From: Paenibacillus glacialis | GTDB lineage: Bacteria; Bacillota; Bacilli; Paenibacillales; Paenibacillaceae | Reading direction: 5' to 3' | Assembly: GCF_001637205.1 (NCBI RefSeq) | Contig: NZ_LVJH01000026.1 | Coordinates: forward strand, 1 to 64,000 | Length of the DNA: 64,000 nucleotides | In this document: positions 1 through 8,890 of the stretch, piece after piece | How positions within the stretch are numbered: the stretch's first letter is position 1 | Layout: every line of letters begins with the position of its first letter | Notes under the pieces: generated by a model | Database searches by the model: none | What the model was told of the DNA's origin: nothing | Seen by the model: the letters and a program-made list of their open reading frames with translations, nothing else | Translations under genes and position numbers: made by a program

Positions 1-127
1 TGATGCTAAAATGTGTGTAACCCATGTTGAGATTCTCCTTGTGTAATGGTTGTTGTGGTGACTCCATTTTACACGAATCTTCCATGGGATATTTTCATTT
101 CAAACTGTCGCACTTCATATTACAATC
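1..127 (-). mobile_element. IS30-family element, 5' end of transposase gene and terminal repeat (cut by window edge)
   Basis: The first 25 bases read on the minus strand as the transposase start Met-Gly-Tyr-Thr-His, the same N-terminus as the complete IS30 copy at 40562-41549. The leader between the start codon and the element end is nearly identical in the two copies. The terminal repeat lies at 106-127 and matches the right terminal repeat of the complete copy (41528-41549) base for base. Only the end is in view; whether the rest is intact lies outside the window. The repeat directly abuts the decayed ISL3 gene, so this IS30 copy appears to have inserted into, and removed the C-terminus of, that transposase. 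Confidence 0.85.
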
Positions 128-1105
128 CATCTTATAAAAAAAAAGCTCAAGAGGCGATGGCGATTACATTCTATTAGGATGCCTGCTTTATAGGGACCCG
201 GATTACGCATGAAATAATGGCGACGTTGAAAAGCCTTAATACGGTTATGACGACCTTCTACTGTAGCATTTGTCCAACGACAACGATGGTAATTGATGAT
301 CTCTTCTTGCCAATTACGCATCGTTTTTAGTGTGTTTTTAACCGATACGTGGTCGATTTGTTCGCCTAACTCACACCACCTGCCTTCAATAGCAACTTGA
401 ACATTCGGTGAATTGTCGTACCATGTGGTAAAGGCTTCTTTCCATTCCCAAGAGTTTCGCAGAACGGATGAGTAAGCCAGCAATTCATCAAGCTCCTTCT
501 TGTTTTCCGCAGATACAGATCTACGGGAGGGTTTAGCAAGCGGTGATTCGCTTTTAGGAGGGCTCTTGCCCGCGAAGAAAGCGTACTTTGTACCGCTTTA
601 CGAACTACTTGTAGTGCCTCTATGACATAGCGATGAACATGGAATCGGTCTGCAATTCGAATGGCAGTAGGAGAGCATTCGCTAATCCACGTGTGATAGG
701 CTTGAGCCAAATCCATGACGACAGCTTTAGGTACCAGTTTTTGAAACTCGGGGTGCTGCTGGGCGTATGCCCACAGATCTTCCAGTTTTCGTCCAGGCAA
801 AAGATCGAGCATCGTCTCTCCCCTCAGATCATGGATACCCGTATTGTAGTTATGACCTTTCTTTATGGCGAAGTCATCGACACCCACAACTAACCCATTA
901 CTTTGTATGGCTTGCATCCACGCTTGCTCAGAAAGCCGTTCGCACTCTACAGGAATCGCATCGCTATACATCTGTAGTACTGTGCTGGCGGGAGCCTGTT
1001 CCATGGGACGATTGCAGCAGCTCGCACTCCTGGCTTCCGGATCGCATCGTTATGGCCACGACACTACGGCCGCAGTGCCGGGATGGGCGCGGATATCCAC
1101 GCCTT
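128..1105 (-). pseudogene. ISL3-family transposase, frameshifted and truncated by IS30
   Basis: Two overlapping reading frames together give an ISL3-type DDE transposase. The upstream part (366-1004) has the catalytic region VGVDDFAIKKGHNYNTGI, the HDLRG stretch and VVMDLAQAYHTWI followed by ADRFHVHRYV. The downstream part (115-483) has WEWKEAFTTWY and the C-terminal NATVEGRHNRIKAFQRRH that carries the catalytic Glu. A frameshift near 510-530 separates them. Upstream of 1004 the N-terminal zinc-finger and helix-turn-helix region is only traceable in broken frames. The C-terminus runs into the IS30 terminal repeat at 127. Non-functional. Confidence 0.85.
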
Positions 1106-1257
1106 AAGAACCATAAATTAAAAGTATACCAACAAAATAGTTAATTATAATTATTTATATTTTATTGTAATTAATGGTTATATAAAGGTGCTTGGAATAT
1201 TATAATACTTAATGCACTTATGGTATTAAAAAAATTGAAAAGGAAGTGTGCCGTTCA

Positions 1258-1656
1258 ATGAAAAAAATGTTTGCATCCGTACTTACAACCGCTCTCATAA
1301 TTACTGGCGCTGTTCCAGCGTTTGCCCAAGAAAGCACTCAAGCTGCTGCACCAGCAACCGTAAGTGTTGTCAATTCTGAGTCGATTTCTGTTCAGTCTTA
1401 TTTCTCCGCTAATGTTTCTTGGAGAACTGTTCCTGGAGCATCTTACTATGAGTATTTCGTGTATAAAAACGGCACCCTGGTTGAGTGGGGGACTCAGGGT
1501 AATTTAGTGAATGGTCAAAACAGAAATGTCGGGATGGAGACGTTAAACGCCTACAAAATAGAAATTAGAGCGACTGATTCAAACGGCAATCAGCTTGCTT
1601 GGGGCACAACGAATACCTTTATGGCAGGCCCCACTTCAATTTACGTATCTCTGTAG
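1258..1656 (+). CDS. small secreted protein with fibronectin-III-like fold
   Basis: A 132-residue protein with a clear signal peptide: Lys-Lys start, hydrophobic core, and AFA|QES cleavage near residue 24. The mature part is a single beta-rich domain (NVSWRTVPGASYYEYFVYKN) with the look of a fibronectin type III or bacterial Ig-like module, including the typical W...Y.Y strand pattern. The ATG at 1258 is preferred over the upstream GTG at 1246 because the Shine-Dalgarno AGGAAGTG overlaps that GTG and sits well spaced from the ATG. It stands alone, has an AT-rich upstream region and a perfect terminator hairpin downstream. Function unknown; an extracellular or wall-associated binding role is only an inference. 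Confidence 0.7.
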   Translation: MKKMFASVLTTALIITGAVPAFAQESTQAAAPATVSVVNSESISVQSYFSANVSWRTVPGASYYEYFVYKNGTLVEWGTQGNLVNGQNRNVGMETLNAYKIEIRATDSNGNQLAWGTTNTFMAGPTSIYVSL

Positions 1657-1773
1657 TCTAATGTTAGGCTGCCGGAAGAAAAGAAGGTCGGAAGTTCCAT
1701 TTTAGCATCTAAAAGGAATAAATGGATCAAAAGCCTTAGCTGTAGATTTATTGGAAATAATGATACTTCAAAC

Positions 1774-1804
1774 ATAACTCAAATAGGCTGCCTATTTGAG
1801 TTAT
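1774..1804 (+). terminator. intrinsic terminator-like hairpin after the secreted protein gene
   Basis: Perfect 14-bp inverted repeat with a 3-base loop (ATAACTCAAATAGG / CCTATTTGAGTTAT). It is not followed by a long T run, so efficiency is uncertain. Confidence 0.6.
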
Positions 1805-1934
1805 TACAGATAAATTTATTAATCATCAAATTTATCAAAGATTATCGCGGATATTAATTGGACAACAATCTTGTCAACTTTCATGTATAGATCGATGTTT
1901 TATTAGAAACAATTTGATTTTACTACTCATTCGT

Positions 1935-2745
1935 TACGTATGATGACAAGCAACCTCATTCAGTGACGATCTTTTTTCAAGTTTTGGTTGTATTCGTTGG
2001 CAGATTTCGGTTCGAAGTGGACAACGTCCATAGAAATAGAACGGACATCCACTGTTGCATTTTTTTCTTCACTTTCTCATCTAAAATGAATTCTGACCGA
2101 TGCTGAATAAAAAAGTTCAAATCAGAGACAACGGAAACTAGCGCTTTCGTATAAGGTTATGACTCGTTCCGATCTCAACAATTTCACCACGATACATGAC
2201 TGCAAATCCGATCGCACATATATACCGCTGATGTCAAATCATGCGTAATGAACAGCATGGTTAAACACATTTCATGCTTCAATGTTCGTAATAACTGCAA
2301 TATTCCTATTCGTAAAGAAACGTCTAGCATGGCCGTCGGCTCATCAGCAGCAATTCCACTTTTTCTAACAGTTCGATGACTAGCTTTTTCTTGGTCTCAC
2401 TGGTCAAATCCTTCTTATGAGCATGAAGTGGCTCTAATAAGAGATCAAGAAAACGTTTATTCTCGGATTTAATGAATCATAAGGATCTTGGGAAATCATC
2501 TGCATTTGTTCACGGTACTTATGTATATCTCGGACGTTTATTACGCATAAATCGATACCATTAAACAGAATCTAGGCAGACGTTTCCTTCAATAGGCGCG
2601 ACCAACCGAGCCATTGTCGTCTTTCCGCTTCCACTCTCTCCTATAATGACCTTAACTTCCCCTTCTTGAATGGACAAGTTAACATCGTGAACGGCATTTA
2701 CACTAGGTGTTTTACGGTTAAATACAACTCCAGCATACTTTCATC
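1935..2745 (-). pseudogene. oligopeptide/dipeptide ABC transporter ATPase (OppF/DppF-type), decayed
   Basis: Reading all three minus-strand frames recovers the parts of an Opp/Dpp ATPase in order: an N-terminal [20 protein letters not shown], Walker [10 protein letters not shown] (about 2610-2640), Walker B and D-loop DEPTAMLDVSL with HDLTSAVYMCDRI (about 2225-2345), and the Cys-rich oligopeptide C-terminal region GCPFYFYGRCPLRTEIC ending in VACH (about 1945-2050). Several frameshifts and stops break it and the ABC signature is poorly preserved. It is a relic of a peptide importer; no partner permease or binding protein remains nearby. Confidence 0.8.
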
Positions 2746-2915
2746 TATTCCGATCCTATACGTAGTTAGTGTAATTAATAACTTTTCCCCTTGTTCCTAT
2801 ATAAATTTAACACCATCATAACTCAGAAAATTACAACAAGCTCAGATAAAATTGGGTAACAGATATGAGTGTTTTAACTGACGAGTATCCGTTTGGGCAT
2901 TTGTGAAAAAACTCT

Positions 2916-3043
2916 TTGCGGCAATCGGTACAGGTTCTTGTCCTCTTACATTTGTTGTCCAATGACACTAAAGTGTCCACATTAATGACATTAATCTCCC
3001 TACAATGTGTCTCTTCTCATGTCGGATGACAAGAAGTTGATCC
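2916..3043. repeat. dispersed IS-end-like repeats, locus A
   Basis: Contains a GCAATCGGTACAGGTTCTTG unit (2920-2940) leading into TCCTCTTACA, a pair of TAATGACA-type units (2959-2992), and a TGTCGGATGACAAGAAGTTG unit (from 3020). The same words recur at 7091-7141, 7517-7660, 17531-17711, 19063-19207, 58154-58199, 58821-58862 and 59252-59493. No transposase gene lies inside. Best explained as terminal-repeat debris of an IS (see findings). Confidence 0.65.
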
Positions 3044-3062
3044 GATTCCCTTTCAATCATAT

Positions 3063-3112
3063 CGCATCAAAAAAATTAGCCACTTTAGAAGATTGGCTAA
3101 TTTTTTGATGCG
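3063..3112. terminator. long inverted repeat, probable bidirectional terminator
   Basis: The arms CGCATCAAAAAAATTAGCCA and TGGCTAATTTTTTGATGCG flank an 11-base loop. A-rich and T-rich arms would give a U-run on either strand. It lies just downstream of the recombinase remnant (minus strand). Confidence 0.6.
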
Positions 3113-3142
3113 AACACACTACTTTATACAAAAAAGCACGTT

Positions 3143-3427
3143 TCAATGATTATTTTCAAGCTTCAATTTCTGTGTAATTTTAGCATAAGTCATGGTCATT
3201 TCTGAAGTGACATTGGCTAACAACTGGTGTACTTGTGCCATGTTTAACCCATTCTTTGTTAGATTGATTCCAAAACGATGTCGAAATGCATAGACCGTGA
3301 AATGAAAATACTCACCCTTTTCATCCACAATATTCACTCGCTCAGCAAACCGATCAAAGTGTCTTAGTACGGAAATTTGAAGAAGTAGTCGAACAGCTAA
3401 ATAATATTTAAAGGAATACTCTAACAA
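3143..3427 (-). pseudogene. tyrosine recombinase/integrase, C-terminal fragment
   Basis: The segment FHFTVYAFRHRFGINLTKNG ... QVHQLLANVTSEMTMTYAKI aligns by eye with the C-terminal catalytic box of XerC/Tn554-type recombinases: the AFRHRFG motif (normally H-x-x-R), a degenerate L-G-H position replaced by LANVT, and the final Tyr nucleophile in MTYAKI. The N-terminal DNA-binding domain and the first catalytic Arg are missing. The first few residues derive from the hairpin at 3411-3440. A dead remnant, marking an old integrative element. Confidence 0.7.
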
Positions 3428-3440
3428 GTATTCCTTTTTT
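3411..3440 (+). terminator. intrinsic terminator
   Basis: AAGGAATACT, a 6-base loop, AGTATTCCTT, then a T run: a classical rho-independent terminator for plus-strand transcription, now overlapping the start of the recombinase fragment. Confidence 0.65.
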
Positions 3441-3620
3441 CAATAAAATGAGGATCCATATTTTATGTAGTAATTTCTATAAAATATATGAACAAACGTC
3501 TTTATTGTATCGCTTCAAATTTCACTCATGGTCGAGCGGTGGAAGTGCTAGCGAGGTTGCAGACTAATTTACAGTGAACCGTGTCATAAATGAATAAGGA
3601 CCTTTAATAATAGCCAGTTA

Positions 3621-3839
3621 TCAACACTCTCTACTGCCCGTTACTTCAATACAGCCAATTATAATTTTTTCTTTTTGTTTTCTTTCAATAAATATCCAAG
3701 TGTAATAAATCAGCCAAAAAACAATAGGAACTAATAACACATAAGGTCTCTGACTTGCTGGAAGAAAGAAAAATAATAACAGCCCAATAATTAGCATAAG
3801 TGGCATTAGAATAAAATACTTCTTGTTATACACGTTCAT
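3621..3839 (-). CDS. small two-helix membrane protein
   Basis: A 72-residue protein with two hydrophobic helices (roughly residues 9-27 and 32-51) separated by a short loop, then a basic cytoplasmic tail (ERKQKEK). A very strong GGGAGGGG Shine-Dalgarno abuts the ATG at 3839; the GTG two codons later is better spaced and may be the real start. Not a family I recognise. It lies on the same strand as the glycosyltransferase operon but beyond that operon's terminator. Confidence 0.5.
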   Translation of the reverse strand: MNVYNKKYFILMPLMLIIGLLLFFFLPASQRPYVLLVPIVFWLIYYTWIFIERKQKEKIIIGCIEVTGSREC

Positions 3840-4002
3840 CCCCTCCCTTCTTCAGCATATCAATGGAAAAGAGAAGCTGCCACGTAGCAAGCTCCTCTAC
3901 GTGTGGTGTTCTTTCTTATTATTTACACGATTCTTTAGATATCTTGGCGAGAGCAGATTTCCGGTTCTGGATCATTTCATTTCAGCGTATTTGTAAAAGC
4001 AG

Positions 4003-4028
4003 AAAATCAGACCATCCGGTCTGATTTT
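4003..4028 (-). terminator. terminator of the MFS-glycosyltransferase operon
   Basis: Perfect 11-bp stem (AAAATCAGACC / GGTCTGATTTT) with an ATCC loop. The A-rich left arm supplies a U run on the minus strand, about 75 bases after the glycosyltransferase stop. Confidence 0.8.
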
Positions 4029-4104
4029 TCCAATTAGTGAGTTAATCCCAAAACCTCTGTTGCTGGAGTCCAAAAGACGTGTATTCGATTATGGAATAAG
4101 AAGA

Positions 4105-5322
4105 TTAAACCTTAGCAAAATGATTCATAATCATTTCGGCGGCCCGCTTATAACCGCCGGCCTGCCGTAAAGATTCACCGATGAGGTAAGCCTGCTGTTT
4201 ATAAAGCGTTTTGCTTAGTACTTCTGCTAATGCCTCTCTCAAATCAGTTGTGCTGAGGTTATGCTTATTTAAAGTGATACCCGCTCCCAACTCCTGTACC
4301 CGATTGGCGACAAGAGGCTGATCCGACGTTAATGGAATCATCACCAACGGAACGTTGTAATAAAGTGCCTCACTAGTACTGTTCATTCCGGCATGTGTAA
4401 TAAAAACATCCGTATGCTGCAGCATATCCAACTGTGCAATGTATGGCATGACGATAAAATTAGGAGGAATTCGATCAGCCAGCGGCTCCATATCCGTGTA
4501 TCTTCCTGAAGATAGAACCACATTCACCGGCAAATCCCCAAATGCTTCAAAACAAAGCTGATAGAAATCCAAGTTTTTATTTAAAATGGTTCCCATGGCA
4601 ATGTACACGGTTTGCGGGTATCGTTCACGAAGCAGCTCGAACGAGAAGGTCGGAGCATCTTGACGCGGTATGATTGAAGGACCAGTGAAAATAAAACTAC
4701 TGTCCAGCTTTTCTGCCTGCGGCTGAAAATAACGGCTTGAATACACAAGTTTTAACCGACCTGCATGTGCCGGAATCTCTTCCATAGCTGGAATACTCAC
4801 TTGAAACTCTTGCGCTAACTCACGCGTTATCTTCATCGTAGCCTCATACAGTTCCTTCGTATTCGTATCCATCTCCTTCTCATTCATGCCTTCGCCAGCT
4901 CCCAAAGGATCTACGAAAGCAAAGGAGGCAATCGAACACACCGCGGGAATTCCTAGTTTTTCTGCAAGAATAGTCCCTCCCCAGCCCATCAGGGAATCAA
5001 AGATCAAATAATCGAACTTTTGATTCTCTATCACTCGAAGCACCTCGGGTATAATCCTCCGAATGATACCGCCTACCATCATATAAATGAACTGATAAGA
5101 ATGCTTGTACTCCTACGGTTTCAACACTGGATCATGAGAGAAGGCATCTTGCGGAAATGGATAGGTAATGAACTGGGCTCCGGTTTGTTCAATTCGGGAG
5201 CGGTACTCCTCCGTGCACACATAGACAACTTCCTCTCCACTGTCAATCAACTGAGTAACTAATCCTAACGACGGATTCACATGGCCTTCAGCCGGAGTAA
5301 TGACAACTAATACACGTGCCAT
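4105..5322 (-). pseudogene. macrolide-type UDP-glycosyltransferase (MGT family) with internal amber stop
   Basis: Starts at ATG 5322 (MARVLVVITPAEGHVNP) behind a good GGAGGT site and would give about 405 residues, the usual MGT size. The N-domain has the TPAEGHVNPSLGL acceptor-side motif. The C-domain has the donor-sugar signature ITHAGMNSTSEALYYNVPLV with PLTSDQ. A TAG at 5113-5115 interrupts the frame after DPVLKP, yet the same frame continues without shift into EYKHSYQFIYMMVGG. Such enzymes inactivate macrolides by attaching glucose to the drug. With the stop the protein is split; the downstream half could start at ATG 5082. Likely inactivated by a point mutation unless amber is suppressed. 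It follows the MFS gene by about 70 bases. Confidence 0.85.
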
Positions 5323-5391
5323 TTTGTCTACCTCCCAATGCAATTTTTCCCCCGTTCTTCGTGATGTTTTTAACGACGCGACAGTCATCCG

Positions 5392-6771
5392 TTACATGGG
5401 AATGTTCTCTTTCGCCTGGCTGATCGGATGATGTTCTTGATGAACGAGTTCGGTGATTCGTAAAGATGCCAAGAAACTGAATAAGACCAATAGTAATTGG
5501 AGTGTTAACACCATCACAACTCCTGTCGATATGCCCCACTGTAAAGTTTCTGACAAGGCGATTAGAGCGCCGCCAACTCCGATGCTTACTCCCATATAGA
5601 AGGAATCCACGAATTGCAGATTCGCGGACATTTCTCCCTCTTTCCTAGGCGCCGCATGTTGTAAAGCAATGGCCGCAGTTGTAGGATTAGCCAATCCAAC
5701 ACCGAAGCCGGTAATCATTTGAGAGAGCAGGATGAGTATAATTCCACCGTCCGACAACATAAGGGCTAGGATCACAAGTACAGTCCCAGCGATCATAATC
5801 CCGATACCCATCATGACTCTGCGCTTTCGGCCACGACCTTGATCTCGTACATCAAGCTTGGCTTGCAACCACGCTGCGGCGGACCAGCTCAAAGAACCTG
5901 CTGCTACAATGAGGCCAGCAAGGTCTGCCGATAACCCCTTTACTTCGGTTAGTGCCAAGATCACAAAACTCTCCGTTGTAAAATAACAAGCCACATACAA
6001 CCCTCTGGAAACCAATGTAGCAGGCAATCCTTTTTTCACCGCAAAAGTGCCCTTAGGCAGAAGTTTTCGCATTTGTGGGATCATGACGAATAAACCACCC
6101 AAAGTGAGTACTATTCCTTTCCAATAGGTTATCATACCAAGTCCTGTGAGTAACAGCCCCGTTCCAATGGCAAGTAGAATTGCATGAAGAGTCTTCGAGT
6201 CGGCTGTTTGGGCTGGACCTGTCAGAACTTGCCGAAGCTGCAGATCACGGAAAGAGCGGAATGTGAGACTTAATGCCAATCCAATCAGGGGTAAAACGAT
6301 CCAGAAAACAAACCGCCATGACATATAGGAGGCAATAAAGCCTGCCAGGTAAGGCCCGATTAAGGAAGGCAGGACAAATGCCATGGAGAATGCCGCTAAA
6401 ATTTGAGTACGAAGAGTATCCGAATAATGCAACGTTACACAGGTATAAACACATGTGATCAGGGCTCCCGCCCCAAAACCTTGAAGGGCTCTTCCTGCAA
6501 TAAGCATGTGCATATCAAAAGAAACAGCCGCAACCACGGTTCCTAGCACAAAAATACTAAACGACACGAGCATGGATGTAAAAACGCCGCGCTTGTCAAC
6601 CTGCTGACCCATAACCAGGGTTCCAATAAGCTGAGATAACAAAAATGCGCTGAAGATCCAACCATATAAATGAATACCCTGCAAGCTTTGTGCCATTTTC
6701 GCGGCAATTGTCGTAATAGCCAGCCCCTCGAAAGCTACGGTTGTCAGAACCAGCATAATACCAATCGTCAA
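5392..6771 (-). CDS. MFS drug exporter (DHA2-like)
   Basis: About 459 residues, very hydrophobic, with at least 12 membrane helices and the loop 2-3 motif MGQQVDKRG. It probably exports a drug by proton antiport and sits upstream of the macrolide glycosyltransferase in one operon, a self-protection style pairing of efflux and modification. The start is unclear. TTG at 6771 opens the frame, but homologous reading (ETNNNQIGIFDRQHRA) continues upstream of it. An in-frame ATG at 6831 behind that reads Met-Glu-Val then TAG (6820-6822), so the original start may have been lost to an amber codon. Translation could begin at TTG 6771 or at a weak codon behind the GGAGGTG at about 6823-6829. Confidence 0.75.
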   Translation of the reverse strand: MTIGIMLVLTTVAFEGLAITTIAAKMAQSLQGIHLYGWIFSAFLLSQLIGTLVMGQQVDKRGVFTSMLVSFSIFVLGTVVAAVSFDMHMLIAGRALQGFGAGALITCVYTCVTLHYSDTLRTQILAAFSMAFVLPSLIGPYLAGFIASYMSWRFVFWIVLPLIGLALSLTFRSFRDLQLRQVLTGPAQTADSKTLHAILLAIGTGLLLTGLGMITYWKGIVLTLGGLFVMIPQMRKLLPKGTFAVKKGLPATLVSRGLYVACYFTTESFVILALTEVKGLSADLAGLIVAAGSLSWSAAAWLQAKLDVRDQGRGRKRRVMMGIGIMIAGTVLVILALMLSDGGIILILLSQMITGFGVGLANPTTAAIALQHAAPRKEGEMSANLQFVDSFYMGVSIGVGGALIALSETLQWGISTGVVMVLTLQLLLVLFSFLASLRITELVHQEHHPISQAKENIPM

Positions 6772-6874
6772 CGCCCTGTGCTGCCTATCAAAAATCCCAA
6801 TCTGATTGTTGTTTGTCTCCTACACCTCCATAATAGATGAGTTTTATGGTAAAATTCACCTTTTTTATGATCTA

Positions 6875-6903
6875 AATATACAACAAACACCCTACTTTGT
6901 AAA
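6875..6903 (-). promoter_or_regulatory. sigma-A-type promoter of the MFS-glycosyltransferase operon
   Basis: On the minus strand: -35 TTTACA (6898-6903), 17-base spacer, -10 TATATT (6875-6880), about 45 bases upstream of the Shine-Dalgarno site. Confidence 0.6.
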
Positions 6904-7516
6904 TAAAAATGTTTAATAAGTAGAAATGATAGAAAGCAAGCTGAGTACTTCAACTGATTATCATACCGTACATAACGGCAATCGAAGACGGCACAGCCAG
7001 GTTGATATCCTTGTAAGGCTGAGGGTTGATGGTACGAACTTGGACATTCTGGGAAATGCGGGACAACTACAAAGTCTTCTCTTCCTAGTTAATACAAATT
7101 TGTGTCATTAGTATCGTGTGAGGGGATGTTTGTGTCAATGGATAAGACATTGAAGTCACACTTAGGTCTACGATCGGGATAGCCCGTGTCCGGATGAGTG
7201 CACCGTGACCGTCTTATTTAACGCAGTACCTCGCATGCATCCTGCCACACCTGGAGTGAGGATATGTTGGTGTCTCTGTCTTTATTCAGTTTTAAGGGCT
7301 AATGGCCCTTCTCTGTCGCTCGGTAATCATTGCTCCAGAGAAGCTTCGCCGTGCGATCCCCTGAAATGACCTGCTTTCTGAAAATAAAAAGATCGCTAAT
7401 TTTAGCGATTTCGGATGATGCAATATTCTAGTCCCCCGACATTCCTCCTTCCTTGAGAGTTCTCATCGTTTTTAATCTATGCGTAAAACTATTTAGATCA
7501 ACATCAAATCGGAAAA
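6904..7516. other. gene-free stretch with IS-end-like words
   Basis: No convincing coding region; a 61-codon plus-strand frame (6926-7111) lacks a ribosome site and resembles nothing I know. 7091-7141 holds two TTTGTGTCA(T/A) units, inverse of the TAATGACACAAA words at 2959-2992 and 58154-58199. At 7389-7412 an AAATCGCTAAAATTAGCGAT hairpin (minus strand) with a U-rich tail looks like a terminator. Confidence 0.4.
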
Positions 7517-7660
7517 GGAACAATGTTCTTGTCCTTTACGGCAATGGAACCAAGTTCTTGTCCTCAGCTCAGGACAAGAACTTGGTTCCTTAAAACAAAA
7601 AAAGCCGCTAATATAGCGACTTTGTATGGTACTATGTTCTTGTCCCGAAATCACATGTCA
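7517..7660. repeat. palindromic dispersed element, locus B
   Basis: Ordered parts: GGAACAATGTTCTTGTCC; a perfect 19-bp inverted repeat (7546-7564 with 7571-7589, arm GGAACCAAGTTCTTGTCCT, 6-base loop); an AGCCGCTAATATAGCGACT hairpin with an A/T-rich shoulder; and a final GGTACTATGTTCTTGTCCC ending in ACATGTCA. Locus D (19063-19207) has the same parts in the same order and spacing, so these two are copies of one roughly 145-bp element. Confidence 0.7.
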
Positions 7661-7698
7661 AAATAATGTGATGGCAATCAGACTATATTTTTGTCATC

Positions 7699-8181
7699 TT
7701 ACAGTACATAAGGACATTTCAATTCTCTCCAATTTATTATTTTAAAAGTGTGCTTTTCAGGCCTGTTTCTTCTCCTTGGAAAAAAAACAATTGAATTGTA
7801 ATCGTAATCAAAGTTGGGCTTTGGCCTAATCTTTTTCTCAGCGTAAACATCTGCAGTTTTTAACCAATTATCAAAATGGTATGTTGCTAGTTCCCAAACC
7901 AAATGACTCATATACCATCTTCTTGATAATATATTGGTAGTTCGAACTGAACTATATTATTCTTTTTAGCGACGTTAATATTATTTAGAAAAGGGAATGT
8001 TATAAAAACTCTCTTTCCAAAAGACATAAGAGTAAGCATAGGGGCATATTTCTGGGAAGGGTTCACCTTTTCTTGTGAATAATCCGGTGAACCTTTTAAT
8101 GCAATGTTTGTAGTCTTTCAATATAGTTTTAAACAAGTATGCCTCAAATGATTTCGTTATTTGAAAGAGTGTTTGACACAA
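7699..8181 (-). other. two short uncharacterised frames, doubtful coding
   Basis: Two minus-strand frames, 7981-8181 (66 codons) and 7699-7911 (70 codons), lie just downstream of the response regulator gene. Their composition (many Lys, Phe, Tyr) is that of AT-rich DNA. They may be halves of one broken gene or chance frames. I recognise no motif. Confidence 0.25.
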
Positions 8182-8233
8182 ATCCTTGTGCCTCTCATTT
8201 ATTGTTATTTCATTCCATTGGTTACACTTCTTT

Positions 8234-8890
8234 TCATGTTGATAAATACCTTTTTAATAACAAGATCGCTTTAGCCCGGTCATTGGTACCGATCTTGGTA
8301 TAAATGTCACTTAAATAGTTCTTTACCGTTCCCTGAGTCAAAAATAATTTTTCGGCAATTTCCTTTGAGTTGTATCCCTCCATAAGCAGCCTTGCTAGGT
8401 CAAGCTCTCTTTGCGTTAGCTCAAGTTCCTTACCTGCTTTTTCAAATCCGCTGTTCTTATTGCGGATATTGAGAGCAAGCTTTTGTGCCACTTTACCAGT
8501 AAGCAGCAAATTTCCGGAAAGCGCTTCATCGATGGATTGAACAAGCTTCTCTCCATCGATGTCTTTAAGCAAATAACCGGAAGCTCCGTAGCATAAAGCC
8601 TCTATGATATACGCATCATCGTCGAAGGTCGTTAAGATGAGTATGATCACATGCGGGTGGAGCTCCTTAATGGCTTCGGTTGCCTTTACGCCTCCCATAC
8701 CCGGCATGCGGATGTCCATCAGAATGACATCCGGAACAACCGAGTGAAGCCGTTCAAGCGCTTCTTCGCCGGTTTGAGCCTTCCCAACGATCTCTATCCC
8801 CGATCTTATCGAAAGCAAAGTTTCCAGACCTTCAAGCATAAGTTTCTGATCATCCACAAGCATGACGCTGATTTTGCGATCGCTATCCAT
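8234..8890 (-). CDS. NarL/FixJ (LuxR-type) response regulator
   Basis: 218 residues. The receiver domain (about 1-120) has the acidic pair VDD at 12-14, the phosphoacceptor Asp59 in VILMDIRMPG, and the Lys of LLKDIDG. The C-terminal LuxR helix-turn-helix (about 150-212) shows ELTQRELDLARLLMEGYNSK and TQGTVKNYLSDIYTKIG. It overlaps the stop of the upstream kinase gene, so the two are translationally coupled. Partner of the 8890-10062 kinase; its likely target is its own operon and perhaps membrane-stress genes. The palindrome at 10880-10905 is a candidate binding site (inference). Confidence 0.93.
   Translation of the reverse strand: MDSDRKISVMLVDDQKLMLEGLETLLSIRSGIEIVGKAQTGEEALERLHSVVPDVILMDIRMPGMGGVKATEAIKELHPHVIILILTTFDDDAYIIEALCYGASGYLLKDIDGEKLVQSIDEALSGNLLLTGKVAQKLALNIRNKNSGFEKAGKELELTQRELDLARLLMEGYNSKEIAEKLFLTQGTVKNYLSDIYTKIGTNDRAKAILLLKRYLST

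Noticed and set aside
633..1144. Overlapping plus-strand frames over the ISL3 relic
   Set aside because: Shadows of the minus-strand transposase remnant.
3500..3560. Possible tRNA-like segment (GGTCGAGCGGTGGAAG)
   Set aside because: No acceptor stem, anticodon arm or T-arm could be folded around it.
6926..7111. 61-codon plus-strand frame
   Set aside because: No ribosome site or motif; lies in IS-end-like repeats.
7517..7660. CRISPR array suggested by repeated AAGTTCTTGTCC words
   Set aside because: Units are few, inverted as well as direct, and spacing is irregular; no cas genes.
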